From positions 62,001 through 126,000 of the forward strand of contig JAEWAQ010000062.1 in NCBI GenBank assembly GCA_023391635.1: DNA of 64,000 nt. The letters are read 5' to 3'. Below are positions 1 to 8,874 of the stretch, piece by piece. Each line of letters starts with the position of its first letter. Position 1 is the stretch's first letter. The stretch is from Bacillota bacterium. Lineage in GTDB: Bacteria > Bacillota > Bacilli > Paenibacillales > Paenibacillaceae. The notes under the pieces are model-generated. The model had not been told where the DNA came from and did no database searches. It worked only from the letters and a program-made list of their open reading frames with translations. The translations under genes and the position numbers were made by a program.

Positions 1-1
1 C

Positions 2-238
2 AAAGTCCGGTTCGATGCCGAAGTTGCCCGTTACATCAAGGAAGAAGAACTGTTCGTGCATCCTCGCATGAAAGATCAGAAGGATGGCAGCTTGATCTTC
101 GAAGTGACGGTGAACAATGAAAAGGAGTTTCTGAAATGGGTGCTCCAATACGGTCCTGCCGCGGAAATCCTGGAGCCGCAATCCGTTCGGGAATCGCTCA
201 AGGAACAGTTGTCGCAGTGGAGCAGGATGTACCAGTAG
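2..238 (+). CDS. C-terminal end of a WYL-domain transcriptional regulator (partial)
   Basis: The reading frame is open from the first complete codon of the window and stops at 238, so the gene begins upstream. The visible 78 residues have the pattern of the C-terminal part of WYL/YafY-type regulators: a strand with RFDAEVARYI, then a short strand before a turn (SLIFEVTV), then a helix ending in a GPAAEILEP-like segment and a basic tail. WYL proteins pair an N-terminal helix-turn-helix with a ligand-sensing WYL domain; neither the HTH nor the WYL core is visible here. A hairpin terminator follows at 280, so it is probably the last gene of its transcript. The family call rests only on the C-terminal pattern. 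Confidence 0.6.
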   Translation, partial: KVRFDAEVARYIKEEELFVHPRMKDQKDGSLIFEVTVNNEKEFLKWVLQYGPAAEILEPQSVRESLKEQLSQWSRMYQ

Positions 239-279
239 GGATATCGTCAAGGATGTATTTATAATGTTCGGCTTTCATG

Positions 280-310
280 GCCTCGCTTCGCTAAGAAGCG
301 GGGCTATATT
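280..310 (+). terminator. Rho-independent-type terminator
   Basis: A 10-bp stem (280-289 with 295-304, one G-T pair) closes a 5-nt loop and is followed by a T-rich stretch. It lies about 40 nt after the WYL gene stop. Confidence 0.6.
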
Positions 311-318
311 TATATTGG

Positions 319-332
319 CGAACACCCATTCG
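319..332. promoter_or_regulatory. Candidate LexA-like operator
   Basis: CGAACACCCATTCG is a near-palindrome close to the Bacillus LexA (SOS) box CGAAC-N4-GTTCG, with one mismatch (ATTCG instead of GTTCG). It sits upstream of the 406 gene and the AddB/AddA-like pair. Regulation of recombination genes by LexA would make sense, but a single imperfect match is weak evidence. Confidence 0.3.
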
Positions 333-405
333 CTGACAAACAGGTGCCCAAGTGATGCATTAAGATAAGGGTACGAATAGAAAGCGAAAGAGAGGCGCTG
401 GGGCT

Positions 406-795
406 ATGAAACTCATCTTAACGAAGCATGCATTCGAACGTTACCTCGAGAGAGCAGCCTTAGGAGAGGATGACTTCTACCGTTTTCAAAACCGGCTTCG
501 GAATATGACCAGAGACGATCTGTGCTTTCTCAAGTGGCAAGGCAAACCCGCCGTTTATTTCGACCAGACTTATTGGCGCTATGAACAAGATGTCAACACA
601 AACGAGATTACATTAATTACATGCCTCGGCGTGCTTGAATATATCAGTTCGAATAAGTGGGCCAGACAGGAAGCGGCAAGACACGGCCGCGCTACAAAGA
701 AGGTATCTAAAACGATCCCAAGAAATGATGGGATCATTTGGTACAGTAAGCCTAAATTAAGCAGGAATGGAGCTGTCTCACACAGAATTGATTAA
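406..795 (+). CDS. Hypothetical protein, first gene of the AddB/AddA-like operon
   Basis: 129 residues, not recognised with confidence. It begins MKLILTKHAFERYLERA, an N-terminus reminiscent of small toxin-fold/DUF4258-type proteins that start with a T-x-HA-x-x-R pattern; this is only a resemblance. The C-terminal third is basic (ARQEAARHGRATKKVSK) and may bind nucleic acid. No membrane segments or signal peptide. It ends 45 nt before the AddB-like start, on the same strand, so co-transcription with the helicase-nuclease pair is likely. Confidence 0.5.
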   Translation: MKLILTKHAFERYLERAALGEDDFYRFQNRLRNMTRDDLCFLKWQGKPAVYFDQTYWRYEQDVNTNEITLITCLGVLEYISSNKWARQEAARHGRATKKVSKTIPRNDGIIWYSKPKLSRNGAVSHRID

Positions 796-840
796 AAGAT
801 GTTGATCATTGTCGAGGAAATCAAGCGAGAGGTGATCCGA

Positions 841-3750
841 ATGCGAATAGATCTGGTAGAACGGCTTTACGAGAAGATCATGGAGGAACCGATTCGACCT
901 AAAGTACTGATAGCTAGATCGTATGCGGAAGGTCACCAATGGCTCGAGCAGATCTGCAAGCGCAAGGGATCGGTCTATAACGTAGAGGTGCAGACCCTTA
1001 GCGGGTTCGTGATTGAGAAGGCGAGATTGGAGCTGTTCCGGCGACAAGTTCGGTTGCTGGACAGCAGGCAGTCCTATTGGATCGTTCGGCATCTGATGAA
1101 GCAGCTGGCAATGGGAAATGCGCCGCGCTACATCACCGAGGACATGTTGAAGCCCGGCATCGCGGATCGCGTTCACCGTGCAATTACGGAGGTGCGGCTG
1201 GCAGCGGTGCATCCGGAAGATATCGGGCCAGATCGTTTAACCAATCCGGACAAAGGCGAATATTTACGCGATCTGCTGTCGATGTACGAGATGTATCTCC
1301 GGGATCATCGGTTGACGGATGATGCGGGGTTGGTCGATTATTTGCGTCCTGATCCGGACGGGACGTTGTATTTGGCGATCGAGCCGACCGGCTGGTCGAA
1401 GATAGAACGCTCGATGGCGGACAAGCTGGCCTGCGGGCGTTTGTACATATTGGAGGCAGACGAACCATTCCAAGACAATGAACAATTTGCCTCAAATTCG
1501 TTCGACATGTTTCGCGCATCCGGTACCGCGGCGGAAATACGGGAAGGATTTCGCCGGATGCTCTCGGAACCGGTGGCGCTTGACCGGACGGAAATCATCT
1601 TATCTGATTACGAGCGCTATGTTCCCGTCGTCCATGCTCGTGCGGAACTGCTGGGCATCGAATGCACGCTCGCGAACGGGCTTCCACTCGCGTTCTGCGC
1701 CGCAGGCAGAGCGGCAGCCGGGATGCTGAACTGGATCGAGGAAGGATATCCGGCAACCAAGCTGACGGAGATGCTGCGTCATGGGGAAATCTTGTTTCAG
1801 GATGACAGATGGTCGCAAGGAGACTGGATCCGATTGCTGGAACAGTCTGGGATCGGGTGGGGCAAGGATCGATACGTTCGCATGCTTCAGCCGGACAGGC
1901 TCAGCGAGGAGGACCGGGAGCCGGGGGCTTCGCTGTTAAGCCAGCTGGAACCTTGGTTTGCCGACTTGCCTGACGGCACGGAGTGGGATCCTATTCGGCT
2001 GCTGGCGTGGCTGTCGACAACCGTACGGAATCATACGGCTGCACGCTCGCCGGATGACGGATTCGTGCAAGTGGCGCTGCTGGAGTTGGCGGTTCGTCAT
2101 GCGTCGAGCCCATCCGACTTGATGCCGATGGATATGGCCATACGTTACGTAAGAGATATGCTCGCGAGTATCCGGATTCGCGTGTCGGCGACGCCCAAGC
2201 CGGGCATGCTTCACGTCAGTTCTTTGCAGAACGGGGGATGGAGCGGGAGGGACCGGACCTGGATCGCGGGGATGGATGAGCGGGCTTGGGGCGTCTCGAC
2301 CAGTCAGGATCCTGTTCTTCTAGACGAGGAACGCGCGGCGATTTCGGCTGATCTGGAGACGATGGGCGAGCGCGCCAGGCTGATCAGACGGGAACGCGAA
2401 TCCCGGCTCGCGCTGATTCGAGGCGAAGTCTGGCTCAGCTACGTATCGTACGATACGGGCGAGCAGAAGGGTCAAAGTCCGGCTTTCGAAATGCTCCAGG
2501 CCTGGCGACTGCATTCAGGCGATGAGAACAAGGATTTCGGCGAATTGGAGCATGCCCTGGGCGAACCGTATGGCGTGATGGATATCATGCATCCAGCCGG
2601 ACAGCGCCAACCGATTGACGCGAGCGATGAATGGACCGAATGGCTGGTGGAAGATGGCGGTCGTCGCCGTGAGGGACAGGCGGTCCTACATCGGGCTTAT
2701 CCTGCATTGGCGGCAGGGTATCATGCCCAGACCCTGCGTCAGGAAGCGGCTCTGTCGGCATATGACGGTTGGCTGGATCTGGATTCCGATTCATCCGCCG
2801 ATCCCGATGCCCTAGAGGCAGAGGGAAACCGCCTGTTCATCAGCGCAAGTCAGTTGGAGCATTATGCGCGCTGCGGAATGCAGTATTATTTCTCAAATGT
2901 GTTAAAGCTTCGACCGAAAGACGCGGCGGCGTTCGATCGAAGCTGCTGGCTGCAGCCTGTTGACAAGGGCAACTTGCTGCATCTTATTTTCAGATTGTAC
3001 ATGGAACATGTGACGGATCACGGAACGCGGCCTGCCGCGCATGACCGGACCCGATTGACTGAAATTATGGAATTGGCGATCAGGGAGTTCGAATTGCGCA
3101 TTCCTGCTCCCAGTCCGCACGTGTTCGCTAAGGAATGCGAAGAGATTCGGCGAGATGTCGAAATCTTCTACCGAAAAGAAAGCGCCAATACGGACCAGCC
3201 GTGTTTCTTCGAGTTGGGGCTGACACTTGGAGACGGGGAGCCGATGGAAATCGCATTGCCGGGCGGCGTCCGTGTTAGGCTGAAAGGGTTCATCGATCGG
3301 ATCGACCGGATCGGTCCCCACCAGTACCGTATTATCGATTACAAAACAGGCAGCGCGAGCAGGTACGCACCTTCCGAGTACTTCAGCGGCGGCACCCAGC
3401 TGCAGCATGCGCTCTATTCGGCAGCGGCGGAACAATGGTTTCGCCAATCGGGGCACGACCACGAGGCCGAGGTGGTGGAGGCGGATTATGTATTTCCGAC
3501 GGAGCGGGGCCGCGGGGACGCAGTAAGGCGAATGCAGAACCGGCGGGAAGAGCTGGCCGCGGTCGTGTCGCGATTGCTGGAATCCCGGGAACGGGGGATC
3601 TACATTCCGACCAAGGATGAGAAGCAATGCGCATGGTGCGATTATCAATCCGTCTGCGGTCGCCATGCGCAGTGGATGAAGGACAAACGGAATGCAGAAG
3701 AGAATGCCGCGATTCTGGAATCGTTGCTGGAGGTGGAGGAATTTGGCTGA
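841..3750 (+). CDS. AddB-like helicase-nuclease subunit with Fe-S PD-(D/E)XK domain
   Basis: 969 residues. The start at 841 is preferred over an upstream ATG at 799 because a near-perfect ribosome site (AGAGGTGAT) lies 5 nt before it. The C-terminal nuclease domain shows the AddB pattern: first cysteine at 678 in YARCGMQYYF, a PD-(D/E)XK core with FIDRIDRI then IIDYKTGS (D833, K835), and a C-x2-C-x5-C cluster at 930, 933 and 939. Four cysteines placed this way hold the [4Fe-4S] cluster of AddB-type nucleases. The N-terminal part has no clear Walker A, so the motor is probably degenerate, unlike B. subtilis AddB (about 1166 residues), which is longer. AddAB processes double-strand DNA ends for recombination and degrades foreign linear DNA. 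The stop overlaps the next start, indicating coupled translation. It could be a second, non-canonical AddB. Confidence 0.8.
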   Translation: MRIDLVERLYEKIMEEPIRPKVLIARSYAEGHQWLEQICKRKGSVYNVEVQTLSGFVIEKARLELFRRQVRLLDSRQSYWIVRHLMKQLAMGNAPRYITEDMLKPGIADRVHRAITEVRLAAVHPEDIGPDRLTNPDKGEYLRDLLSMYEMYLRDHRLTDDAGLVDYLRPDPDGTLYLAIEPTGWSKIERSMADKLACGRLYILEADEPFQDNEQFASNSFDMFRASGTAAEIREGFRRMLSEPVALDRTEIILSDYERYVPVVHARAELLGIECTLANGLPLAFCAAGRAAAGMLNWIEEGYPATKLTEMLRHGEILFQDDRWSQGDWIRLLEQSGIGWGKDRYVRMLQPDRLSEEDREPGASLLSQLEPWFADLPDGTEWDPIRLLAWLSTTVRNHTAARSPDDGFVQVALLELAVRHASSPSDLMPMDMAIRYVRDMLASIRIRVSATPKPGMLHVSSLQNGGWSGRDRTWIAGMDERAWGVSTSQDPVLLDEERAAISADLETMGERARLIRRERESRLALIRGEVWLSYVSYDTGEQKGQSPAFEMLQAWRLHSGDENKDFGELEHALGEPYGVMDIMHPAGQRQPIDASDEWTEWLVEDGGRRREGQAVLHRAYPALAAGYHAQTLRQEAALSAYDGWLDLDSDSSADPDALEAEGNRLFISASQLEHYARCGMQYYFSNVLKLRPKDAAAFDRSCWLQPVDKGNLLHLIFRLYMEHVTDHGTRPAAHDRTRLTEIMELAIREFELRIPAPSPHVFAKECEEIRRDVEIFYRKESANTDQPCFFELGLTLGDGEPMEIALPGGVRVRLKGFIDRIDRIGPHQYRIIDYKTGSASRYAPSEYFSGGTQLQHALYSAAAEQWFRQSGHDHEAEVVEADYVFPTERGRGDAVRRMQNRREELAAVVSRLLESRERGIYIPTKDEKQCAWCDYQSVCGRHAQWMKDKRNAEENAAILESLLEVEEFG

Positions 3751-6700
3751 TACGAATGGAATGACGCAACCGGAAGACCAGGCGGATCGCGATCGAATAT
3801 TGGCGGACCTGGACACGACGCTGCTGGTCGAAGCGGGCGCGGGATCGGGCAAGACGACCAGCCTGGTCGGCAGGCTGCTCGAGCTGATCCAATCGGGCAT
3901 ACGGGTCGACCAGATCGCGGCCATAACATTCACGAACAAAGCGGCGGACGAGATGAAGGAACGGTTCCGGCTGGCGCTGGAGAGAGCATATCGGGCGGCG
4001 GAAGATGCGGGAGCGCGCGAGCGGCTGGTAGCGGCCATCGGCCAGCTCGACCTGATCTTCATCGGGACGATCCATTCATTCTGCGGCTCCCTGTTGCGCG
4101 AGCGCCCGATTGAGGCCGGTCTTGACCCTGCGTTCGAAGAGATCGATGAGGTGACCGACAAGGAATTCCGGGCTCGCTGCTGGGACGACTATATGGCCGA
4201 TTTGGACGAAGAACAACAGCAACGGCTTCAGGAGCTGCTGTCAATGCGCGTGGACGTGAATGCGCTTCGGACCGTCTATGATCGCGTGTCCATGTTTACC
4301 GATGTGAAACTGCCCTATGAAGATTGCGCCAGGCCTGATATGGACAGGATACGGGACTCGCTGTTCCCGCTGCTGGAAGAGGCGGTGCCGTATATTCCAT
4401 CGACCGAACCGGACAAAGGTTGGGATACGGTTCAGAAGCTGGTGCGGCAATCCCGCCAGAAGATGCGGTGGGTCGATCTGTCCGATGATATGCGTGTGCT
4501 GGAAATCGCGCTCGAGTTCGAATGCAAACTCGACGTTACGCTCATTCGCTGGACTTCCAAGAAGCATGCCAGCGAGATGAAGAGGCGGTTTGCGGAGTGG
4601 CAGGCGGACGTGCTCAAGCCCCTGCTTCGGGAGTGGCGGGAGTATCTATACCCCAAGCTGATCTCGTTCGTACAGCCCGCGCTGACTTATTGCCGGCAGC
4701 GGCGGTTCGCCGCGGAGTTGCTTAATTTTCAGGACCTGTTGATGGAAGCGGCCAAGCTGGTTCGCGAGAATGGCGAGGTGCGGGCTTATTACGCCGGGCG
4801 CTACCGGAGACTGCTCGTCGACGAGTTCCAGGATACCGACCCGATTCAGGCGGAGCTGATGTTCCTGCTCACGGGCGAGTCTGCGGACGGGGGATTCGTG
4901 AGAGATTGGCGACGGCTGACGCCCCGCCCTGGTTCTCTGTTCGTCGTGGGAGACCCGAAGCAGTCGATCTACCGATTCCGCCGGGCGGATATTTCGATCT
5001 ATAACGAAGTGAAGAGGCGGATCGGGGCGTGCGGGGCGGTGCTTCGGCTGACGGCCAACTTCCGTTCAGTGCATGCGATCGGCGAATTCATCAACGGACA
5101 ATTCGTCGGCAAGCTGCCGCTGGAAGAGTCAGAGTATCAAGCCGCATTCGTGACGATGGAGACGAGAACGCTCAATCCCGGCAGAGATGAGAAGGCGGCA
5201 TCTTATGGCGTCTATGCGTTATGTTATCCGAAGATTTCAGGCGGGAAGGCGGCCATCGCCGCGGCAGATGCTGAGCAGATCGCCAGATATATCGCTTGGG
5301 CGTGCCGGGACGGGAACTTGCAGATCGTGGAGCGCGGCGGGGAGTTGCGCGATGCGGTTCCGGGAGATTTCTTGATTCTGACGAAGACGAAAGAATTCAT
5401 CCATCGGTATGCCGAACAGCTGGATCTGTACGGCATGCCCGCGGATACGTCCGGGAGCTCGACCGTCTATGAGGAATTAATGGCTGTTCTGCAGCTTATG
5501 CGTTGTCTGGAGGATGCGGCTGATCGTCCGGCCTTGCTCGCCGTGATGCGCGGCATGCTATTCGGCGTGAGCGATCGGGCGCTGTGGGCCTATAAGCGGG
5601 AAGGGCATGCGTTCTCGCAGTATAGGTTACCCGCGTTGGAGGATTGCAGCGAAGAAGCCAGGCCGGTGGCCATCGTACTGGAACGTTTGCAGACGTATAA
5701 GGAATGGGTTCGCCAGTTGAGCGCCGCGGCGGCGTTCAGCCGAATCGTCGAGGATCTCGGCGTGTTGCCGTATGTGTCGACGCTTCCGGCAGGCTCCATT
5801 CGTGCGGGAACGCTGGTGCGCATGAGTCAGTTGCTTCAGGACGATCTTGCCGCTTGTTCGAGCTGGTCGGCATTGTGCCGGAGAATGGAAGAGATGCTGG
5901 CTGACAAGGGCATGGAAACTTCAAGCCTGTACGCAGGCGGCAACCAGGCTGTCCGCATCATGAACTTGCATAAGGCCAAAGGGCTGGAAGCGCCGGTCGT
6001 CTTCCTCGCATGTCCGTGCGGTGAATCCGATCACGATGCGACTCAATACATAGACCGTTCGGTTGATCCGGCAGTCGGCTATTTTACGATCAGCAGGAGC
6101 GTAGGAGAATTTAAGACGGAAATGGTGGCTCAGCCTCCCGGTTGGGAAGCGATGAGCGAACGGGAGCGGCTGTTCGCGAACGCGGAGAAAGACCGGCTGC
6201 TGTACGTCGCCGCCACGCGTCCGAAGCAGATGCTGATTGTTAGTCTGTATCCGGATCAACCTGCCAAGTGCCCCTGGTCACCGTTCGTGGAGGAGATGGA
6301 AGCGGTGCGGGAGTTGCATATTCCGGAGATCAAGCCGGAAGAGAGGGTGGAGTTGACCGAGGCACCCGATTTACAGGCTGTGAAGGAGTCCCGGCAGACC
6401 CGGCTGGATGCGATCGGGACGCCTACCTATGCGGTGATGTCCGTAACCGGCCAGATCAAAGCAGTTGGGGACAAGCCGGAGTGGTCCGCGGAGGGCAAAG
6501 GCATGGCGTTCGGCAGCGTCGTCCATCGGGCGATCGAGCTATTGGGCAAAGGGTTGCAGGAGTCAGAGCTGGAAGATGCGGTGAAGATGCTGGCGGAAGA
6601 AGAAGGCGTGGCTGCGGAGCATGTCGATGAGGCTGCTCGGGCCGTGAGGGGCGTGCTGGCTAGCGACCTTTGGCAACGAAGCCTGTGTGCCCGCCGCCGC

Positions 6701-7039
6701 TTGTTCGAAGTGCCGCTGATGCTGCGCAAGCGTGCGGGCGAAATCGAGGGGCTTGGCGATGCAGGGGATTCCGGAACAGAAGTTGCCGCAGCTTCGGAGG
6801 GAACGAGGTCCGTCCAGCTTGCGTATGTACGCGGCGTCATCGACTTCCTGTTCGAAGAAGACGACGGCTGGGTCATCGTCGATTTCAAGACGGACAGCGT
6901 CACGGAGGAGAAGCTGCAGTCATTCGTCGACTTCTACCGTCCACAGGTGCAGGCTTACGCCAGCGAGTGGGAGAAGTTCGGGTATCGGGTGAAGGAAGCC
7001 GGGTTGTATTTTGTGCAGTTGGGGGTATGGAGGGAATAG
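3743..7039 (+). CDS. AddA-like UvrD-family helicase with C-terminal nuclease domain
   Basis: 1098 residues from a TTG at 3743 preceded by GGAGGTGGAGGA; an in-frame ATG at 3761 is the alternative. SF1A helicase motifs appear in order: Walker A GAGSGKT (K37), AITFTNKAADEM (Ia), GTIHSFC, Walker B LLVDEFQDTD, VVGDPKQSIYRFR (III), LTANFRS (IV), MNLHKAKGLE (V) and LLYVAATRP (VI). Near the C-terminus IVDFKTDSV (D1047, K1049) with a following Q-x-x-x-Y helix is the AddA/RecB nuclease core. It overlaps the AddB-like gene by 8 nt and should form the heterodimer that unwinds and trims DNA ends. A terminator follows at once. Confidence 0.88.
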   Translation: MADTNGMTQPEDQADRDRILADLDTTLLVEAGAGSGKTTSLVGRLLELIQSGIRVDQIAAITFTNKAADEMKERFRLALERAYRAAEDAGARERLVAAIGQLDLIFIGTIHSFCGSLLRERPIEAGLDPAFEEIDEVTDKEFRARCWDDYMADLDEEQQQRLQELLSMRVDVNALRTVYDRVSMFTDVKLPYEDCARPDMDRIRDSLFPLLEEAVPYIPSTEPDKGWDTVQKLVRQSRQKMRWVDLSDDMRVLEIALEFECKLDVTLIRWTSKKHASEMKRRFAEWQADVLKPLLREWREYLYPKLISFVQPALTYCRQRRFAAELLNFQDLLMEAAKLVRENGEVRAYYAGRYRRLLVDEFQDTDPIQAELMFLLTGESADGGFVRDWRRLTPRPGSLFVVGDPKQSIYRFRRADISIYNEVKRRIGACGAVLRLTANFRSVHAIGEFINGQFVGKLPLEESEYQAAFVTMETRTLNPGRDEKAASYGVYALCYPKISGGKAAIAAADAEQIARYIAWACRDGNLQIVERGGELRDAVPGDFLILTKTKEFIHRYAEQLDLYGMPADTSGSSTVYEELMAVLQLMRCLEDAADRPALLAVMRGMLFGVSDRALWAYKREGHAFSQYRLPALEDCSEEARPVAIVLERLQTYKEWVRQLSAAAAFSRIVEDLGVLPYVSTLPAGSIRAGTLVRMSQLLQDDLAACSSWSALCRRMEEMLADKGMETSSLYAGGNQAVRIMNLHKAKGLEAPVVFLACPCGESDHDATQYIDRSVDPAVGYFTISRSVGEFKTEMVAQPPGWEAMSERERLFANAEKDRLLYVAATRPKQMLIVSLYPDQPAKCPWSPFVEEMEAVRELHIPEIKPEERVELTEAPDLQAVKESRQTRLDAIGTPTYAVMSVTGQIKAVGDKPEWSAEGKGMAFGSVVHRAIELLGKGLQESELEDAVKMLAEEEGVAAEHVDEAARAVRGVLASDLWQRSLCARRRLFEVPLMLRKRAGEIEGLGDAGDSGTEVAAASEGTRSVQLAYVRGVIDFLFEEDDGWVIVDFKTDSVTEEKLQSFVDFYRPQVQAYASEWEKFGYRVKEAGLYFVQLGVWRE

Positions 7040-7055
7040 AGAGATCAATATTACC

Positions 7056-7084
7056 AGCCGCCTTTGCGAAGACGGCTATTTTTG
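7056..7084 (+). terminator. Terminator after the AddA-like gene
   Basis: Stem AGCCG/CGGCT (7056-7060 with 7073-7077) followed by ATTTTT, 17 nt after the stop. Confidence 0.6.
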
Positions 7085-7155
7085 TTGCCGAATTCTGTTG
7101 TTCTCCGTAGTTCGACAGACATTTTTCAATTGAATTCATATGATATAGGCAAAGT

Positions 7156-7482
7156 GTGATCAGGAGGTGTCATATAGACAGAGTCGATCGGTACCAGACA
7201 TGCCAAGATATATTAAACGAATTGCCATTAAAATTAGGGAAGCGTAAGTTCTCCATTGCCAAGGACCTTAATCCGGAAGAGTTATTGGATGGCATTCTGA
7301 AAGTGTTACCGCATAATAACGAGAATTTGGATCGTGAGTTGACCAATCGCTTGGCTGCCAAGCAGCAAGGAATTAAGAAGGTTGGCAAACGCATTCGACA
7401 TGAATATTTAAAAGCCATTCAACGCGGTATGAAGAGATCGCTGTTAACAATAGATGATAATGGGCATTTGCACAGAATGTGA
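7156..7482 (+). CDS. Hypothetical protein, start uncertain
   Basis: About 100 residues, not recognised. The only standard start that opens the frame is GTG 7156, yet a strong AGGAGG lies 3 to 8 nt downstream of it, inside the gene. The site therefore points to a start near 7173-7177, where only non-standard codons (ATA) are in frame. Either a rare start codon is used or a former ATG has mutated. The product is helical and basic at its C-terminus (KKVGKRIRHEYLKAIQRGMKR). It stands at the head of a same-strand cassette with two further unknown genes. Confidence 0.4.
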   Translation: MIRRCHIDRVDRYQTCQDILNELPLKLGKRKFSIAKDLNPEELLDGILKVLPHNNENLDRELTNRLAAKQQGIKKVGKRIRHEYLKAIQRGMKRSLLTIDDNGHLHRM

Positions 7483-7551
7483 ACCGCGCATTATAACGGC
7501 TTATACTCCAGAGTCTGCTTCTAAATCATTTCGAAAGGCGGCGGTTATCCC

Positions 7552-8004
7552 ATGCACCAGACTCCGACTGATCTTGATTTTGGTAATATCAGCCTTGTGT
7601 TCAGGAATATTTGTGATCGTATGAAGAATATCGGGCTGTATGTTCATTGCCAAACGAATGCAGATGGATCGGTAAAGACATGGCAAACTGTTCAATTCTA
7701 TTCAGGAAAATCATTATCCGATAAGCCGCTTGGCGCCGTTCAGTACGAAGGCAGCAATGATTACGCGAAGAAACGGCCCCACATCGTAAATTGGAGATTC
7801 TATCGTAACAACCTGCCTACTGAATGGAAATCGAAACTAGAACAGATCGACAATGAATATAGGATGGATACGAATGATGGCCCGAGAATGAATCCTGAAG
7901 CGCAGTCAATTGCATTCAAATTTACTGTCGCCGACGAACGTTCCGATCGGTTTATTGACGCGATCATCGATCAGTTGGATGATTTGACGAATCGTAAAAC
8001 CTAA
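7552..8004 (+). CDS. Hypothetical protein, cassette gene 2
   Basis: 150 residues, not recognised. The start is supported by an AAAGGCGG site about 10 nt upstream. A beta-rich middle (GLYVHCQT, WQTVQFYSG, IVNWRFYRN) is followed by an acidic C-terminal helix ending in DDLTNRKT. No signal peptide, membrane segment or nucleotide-binding motif is visible. It is separated from the next gene by only 12 nt containing GGAG, so the two are very likely co-translated and may act together. Confidence 0.55.
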   Translation: MHQTPTDLDFGNISLVFRNICDRMKNIGLYVHCQTNADGSVKTWQTVQFYSGKSLSDKPLGAVQYEGSNDYAKKRPHIVNWRFYRNNLPTEWKSKLEQIDNEYRMDTNDGPRMNPEAQSIAFKFTVADERSDRFIDAIIDQLDDLTNRKT

Positions 8005-8016
8005 GGAGAATTCCAA

Positions 8017-8709
8017 ATGGCTAAATATCCAGAGCGGATCTTCGCTGTTATCAAGAGCAGGTCTTTCAATGACCAGGTTAGATTGTTTCGCTATGAAACC
8101 AGGATTCTATTTAACGATGATACGCAACTGCTGGGTACGGTGTATATGACCAATCCAGGGTCCTTCTCCCTGGATAAGCATCCAAACTGGGCTGATTTGC
8201 AAAAAGCAAAAATCGGGGAAATACAGGGTTATTCGAGCCCAGACACTACGATGCAAAATCTCATTTCTGTTATCCGATCGGCATATCAAGCGGCGGGTAT
8301 AACACCATCCGGTTACGTGGCCATTTATAATATTTCTACTTTGGTTGAATCTGATGGTCGCAAGATTGAACAATTGCATTCGGAAGCCATGAATGCGTTA
8401 AGCTTAGCGGGTGAATCCACCTTATTGCAAGAAACAGCATGTCATCAATTCGACACGCTGAACAAACATTGCCATGATTCGAAATTTGTCATACTTGGTT
8501 TTCTAAACAACGTTTTTCCTGAGGAGATCGCAAGAATAAAGACTTGGACATGCAAGCATGCAAACAAATTGGTTTATGCAACGGATCAGGAAGGCAATTT
8601 TATACATCCTTACAGATGGAGGCTTTTACCAGAGGTTAGACTAGAGTTACATCAGAAACTTCTCGGGATTATCGAGTCTTCATATTCATCATCCAATACA
8701 GCACAGTAG
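8017..8709 (+). CDS. Hypothetical protein, weak DUF1643-like features, cassette gene 3
   Basis: 230 residues. The segment YMTNPGSFSLDKH followed by SPDTTMQNLISVIRSAY and GYVAIYNIST resembles the order of motifs in DUF1643 proteins (NPS loop, a D-x-T helix, then a V-x-N-L strand), but the similarity is too weak for a firm call. Soluble, no signal peptide. It begins 12 nt after the preceding gene with a GGAG ribosome site. A duplicated leader sequence follows at 8735. The neighbourhood, flanked by decayed restriction genes, suggests a defence or mobile-element role, but no activity can be read from the sequence. Confidence 0.55.
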   Translation: MAKYPERIFAVIKSRSFNDQVRLFRYETRILFNDDTQLLGTVYMTNPGSFSLDKHPNWADLQKAKIGEIQGYSSPDTTMQNLISVIRSAYQAAGITPSGYVAIYNISTLVESDGRKIEQLHSEAMNALSLAGESTLLQETACHQFDTLNKHCHDSKFVILGFLNNVFPEEIARIKTWTCKHANKLVYATDQEGNFIHPYRWRLLPEVRLELHQKLLGIIESSYSSSNTAQ

Positions 8710-8734
8710 AGGAAAGAACGAAGTTACAGGACTG

Positions 8735-8795
8735 GCAGGCAGGTGTAACATCGGCGTGATAAGGACTGTAACCAGCTATTTTTCAGGAGACTGCC
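8735..8795 (+). repeat. Duplicated leader, copy 1
   Basis: About 60 bp sharing the blocks GGCAGGTGTAACATCGGCG, then ACTGTA-CCAGCTA, then TTTTCAGGAG with the sequence at 10471-10541. In both copies the block ends in a Shine-Dalgarno-like CAGGAG. Here no intact gene follows directly; in copy 2 the ATG of the McrB-like relic follows. Confidence 0.6.
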
Positions 8796-8874
8796 TTGAA
8801 AATACTACTCATGATTTCAATCGGATTATTAATTACCGTGTACAATTCTACAAGATTGCCAGGAGGCAATGTGT

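Noticed and set aside
2902..4161. Long minus-strand frame of about 419 codons across the addB/addA junction
   Set aside because: It opposes two genes with clear motifs, and its product is low-complexity Ser/Arg-rich with no recognisable domain; it is an antisense shadow.
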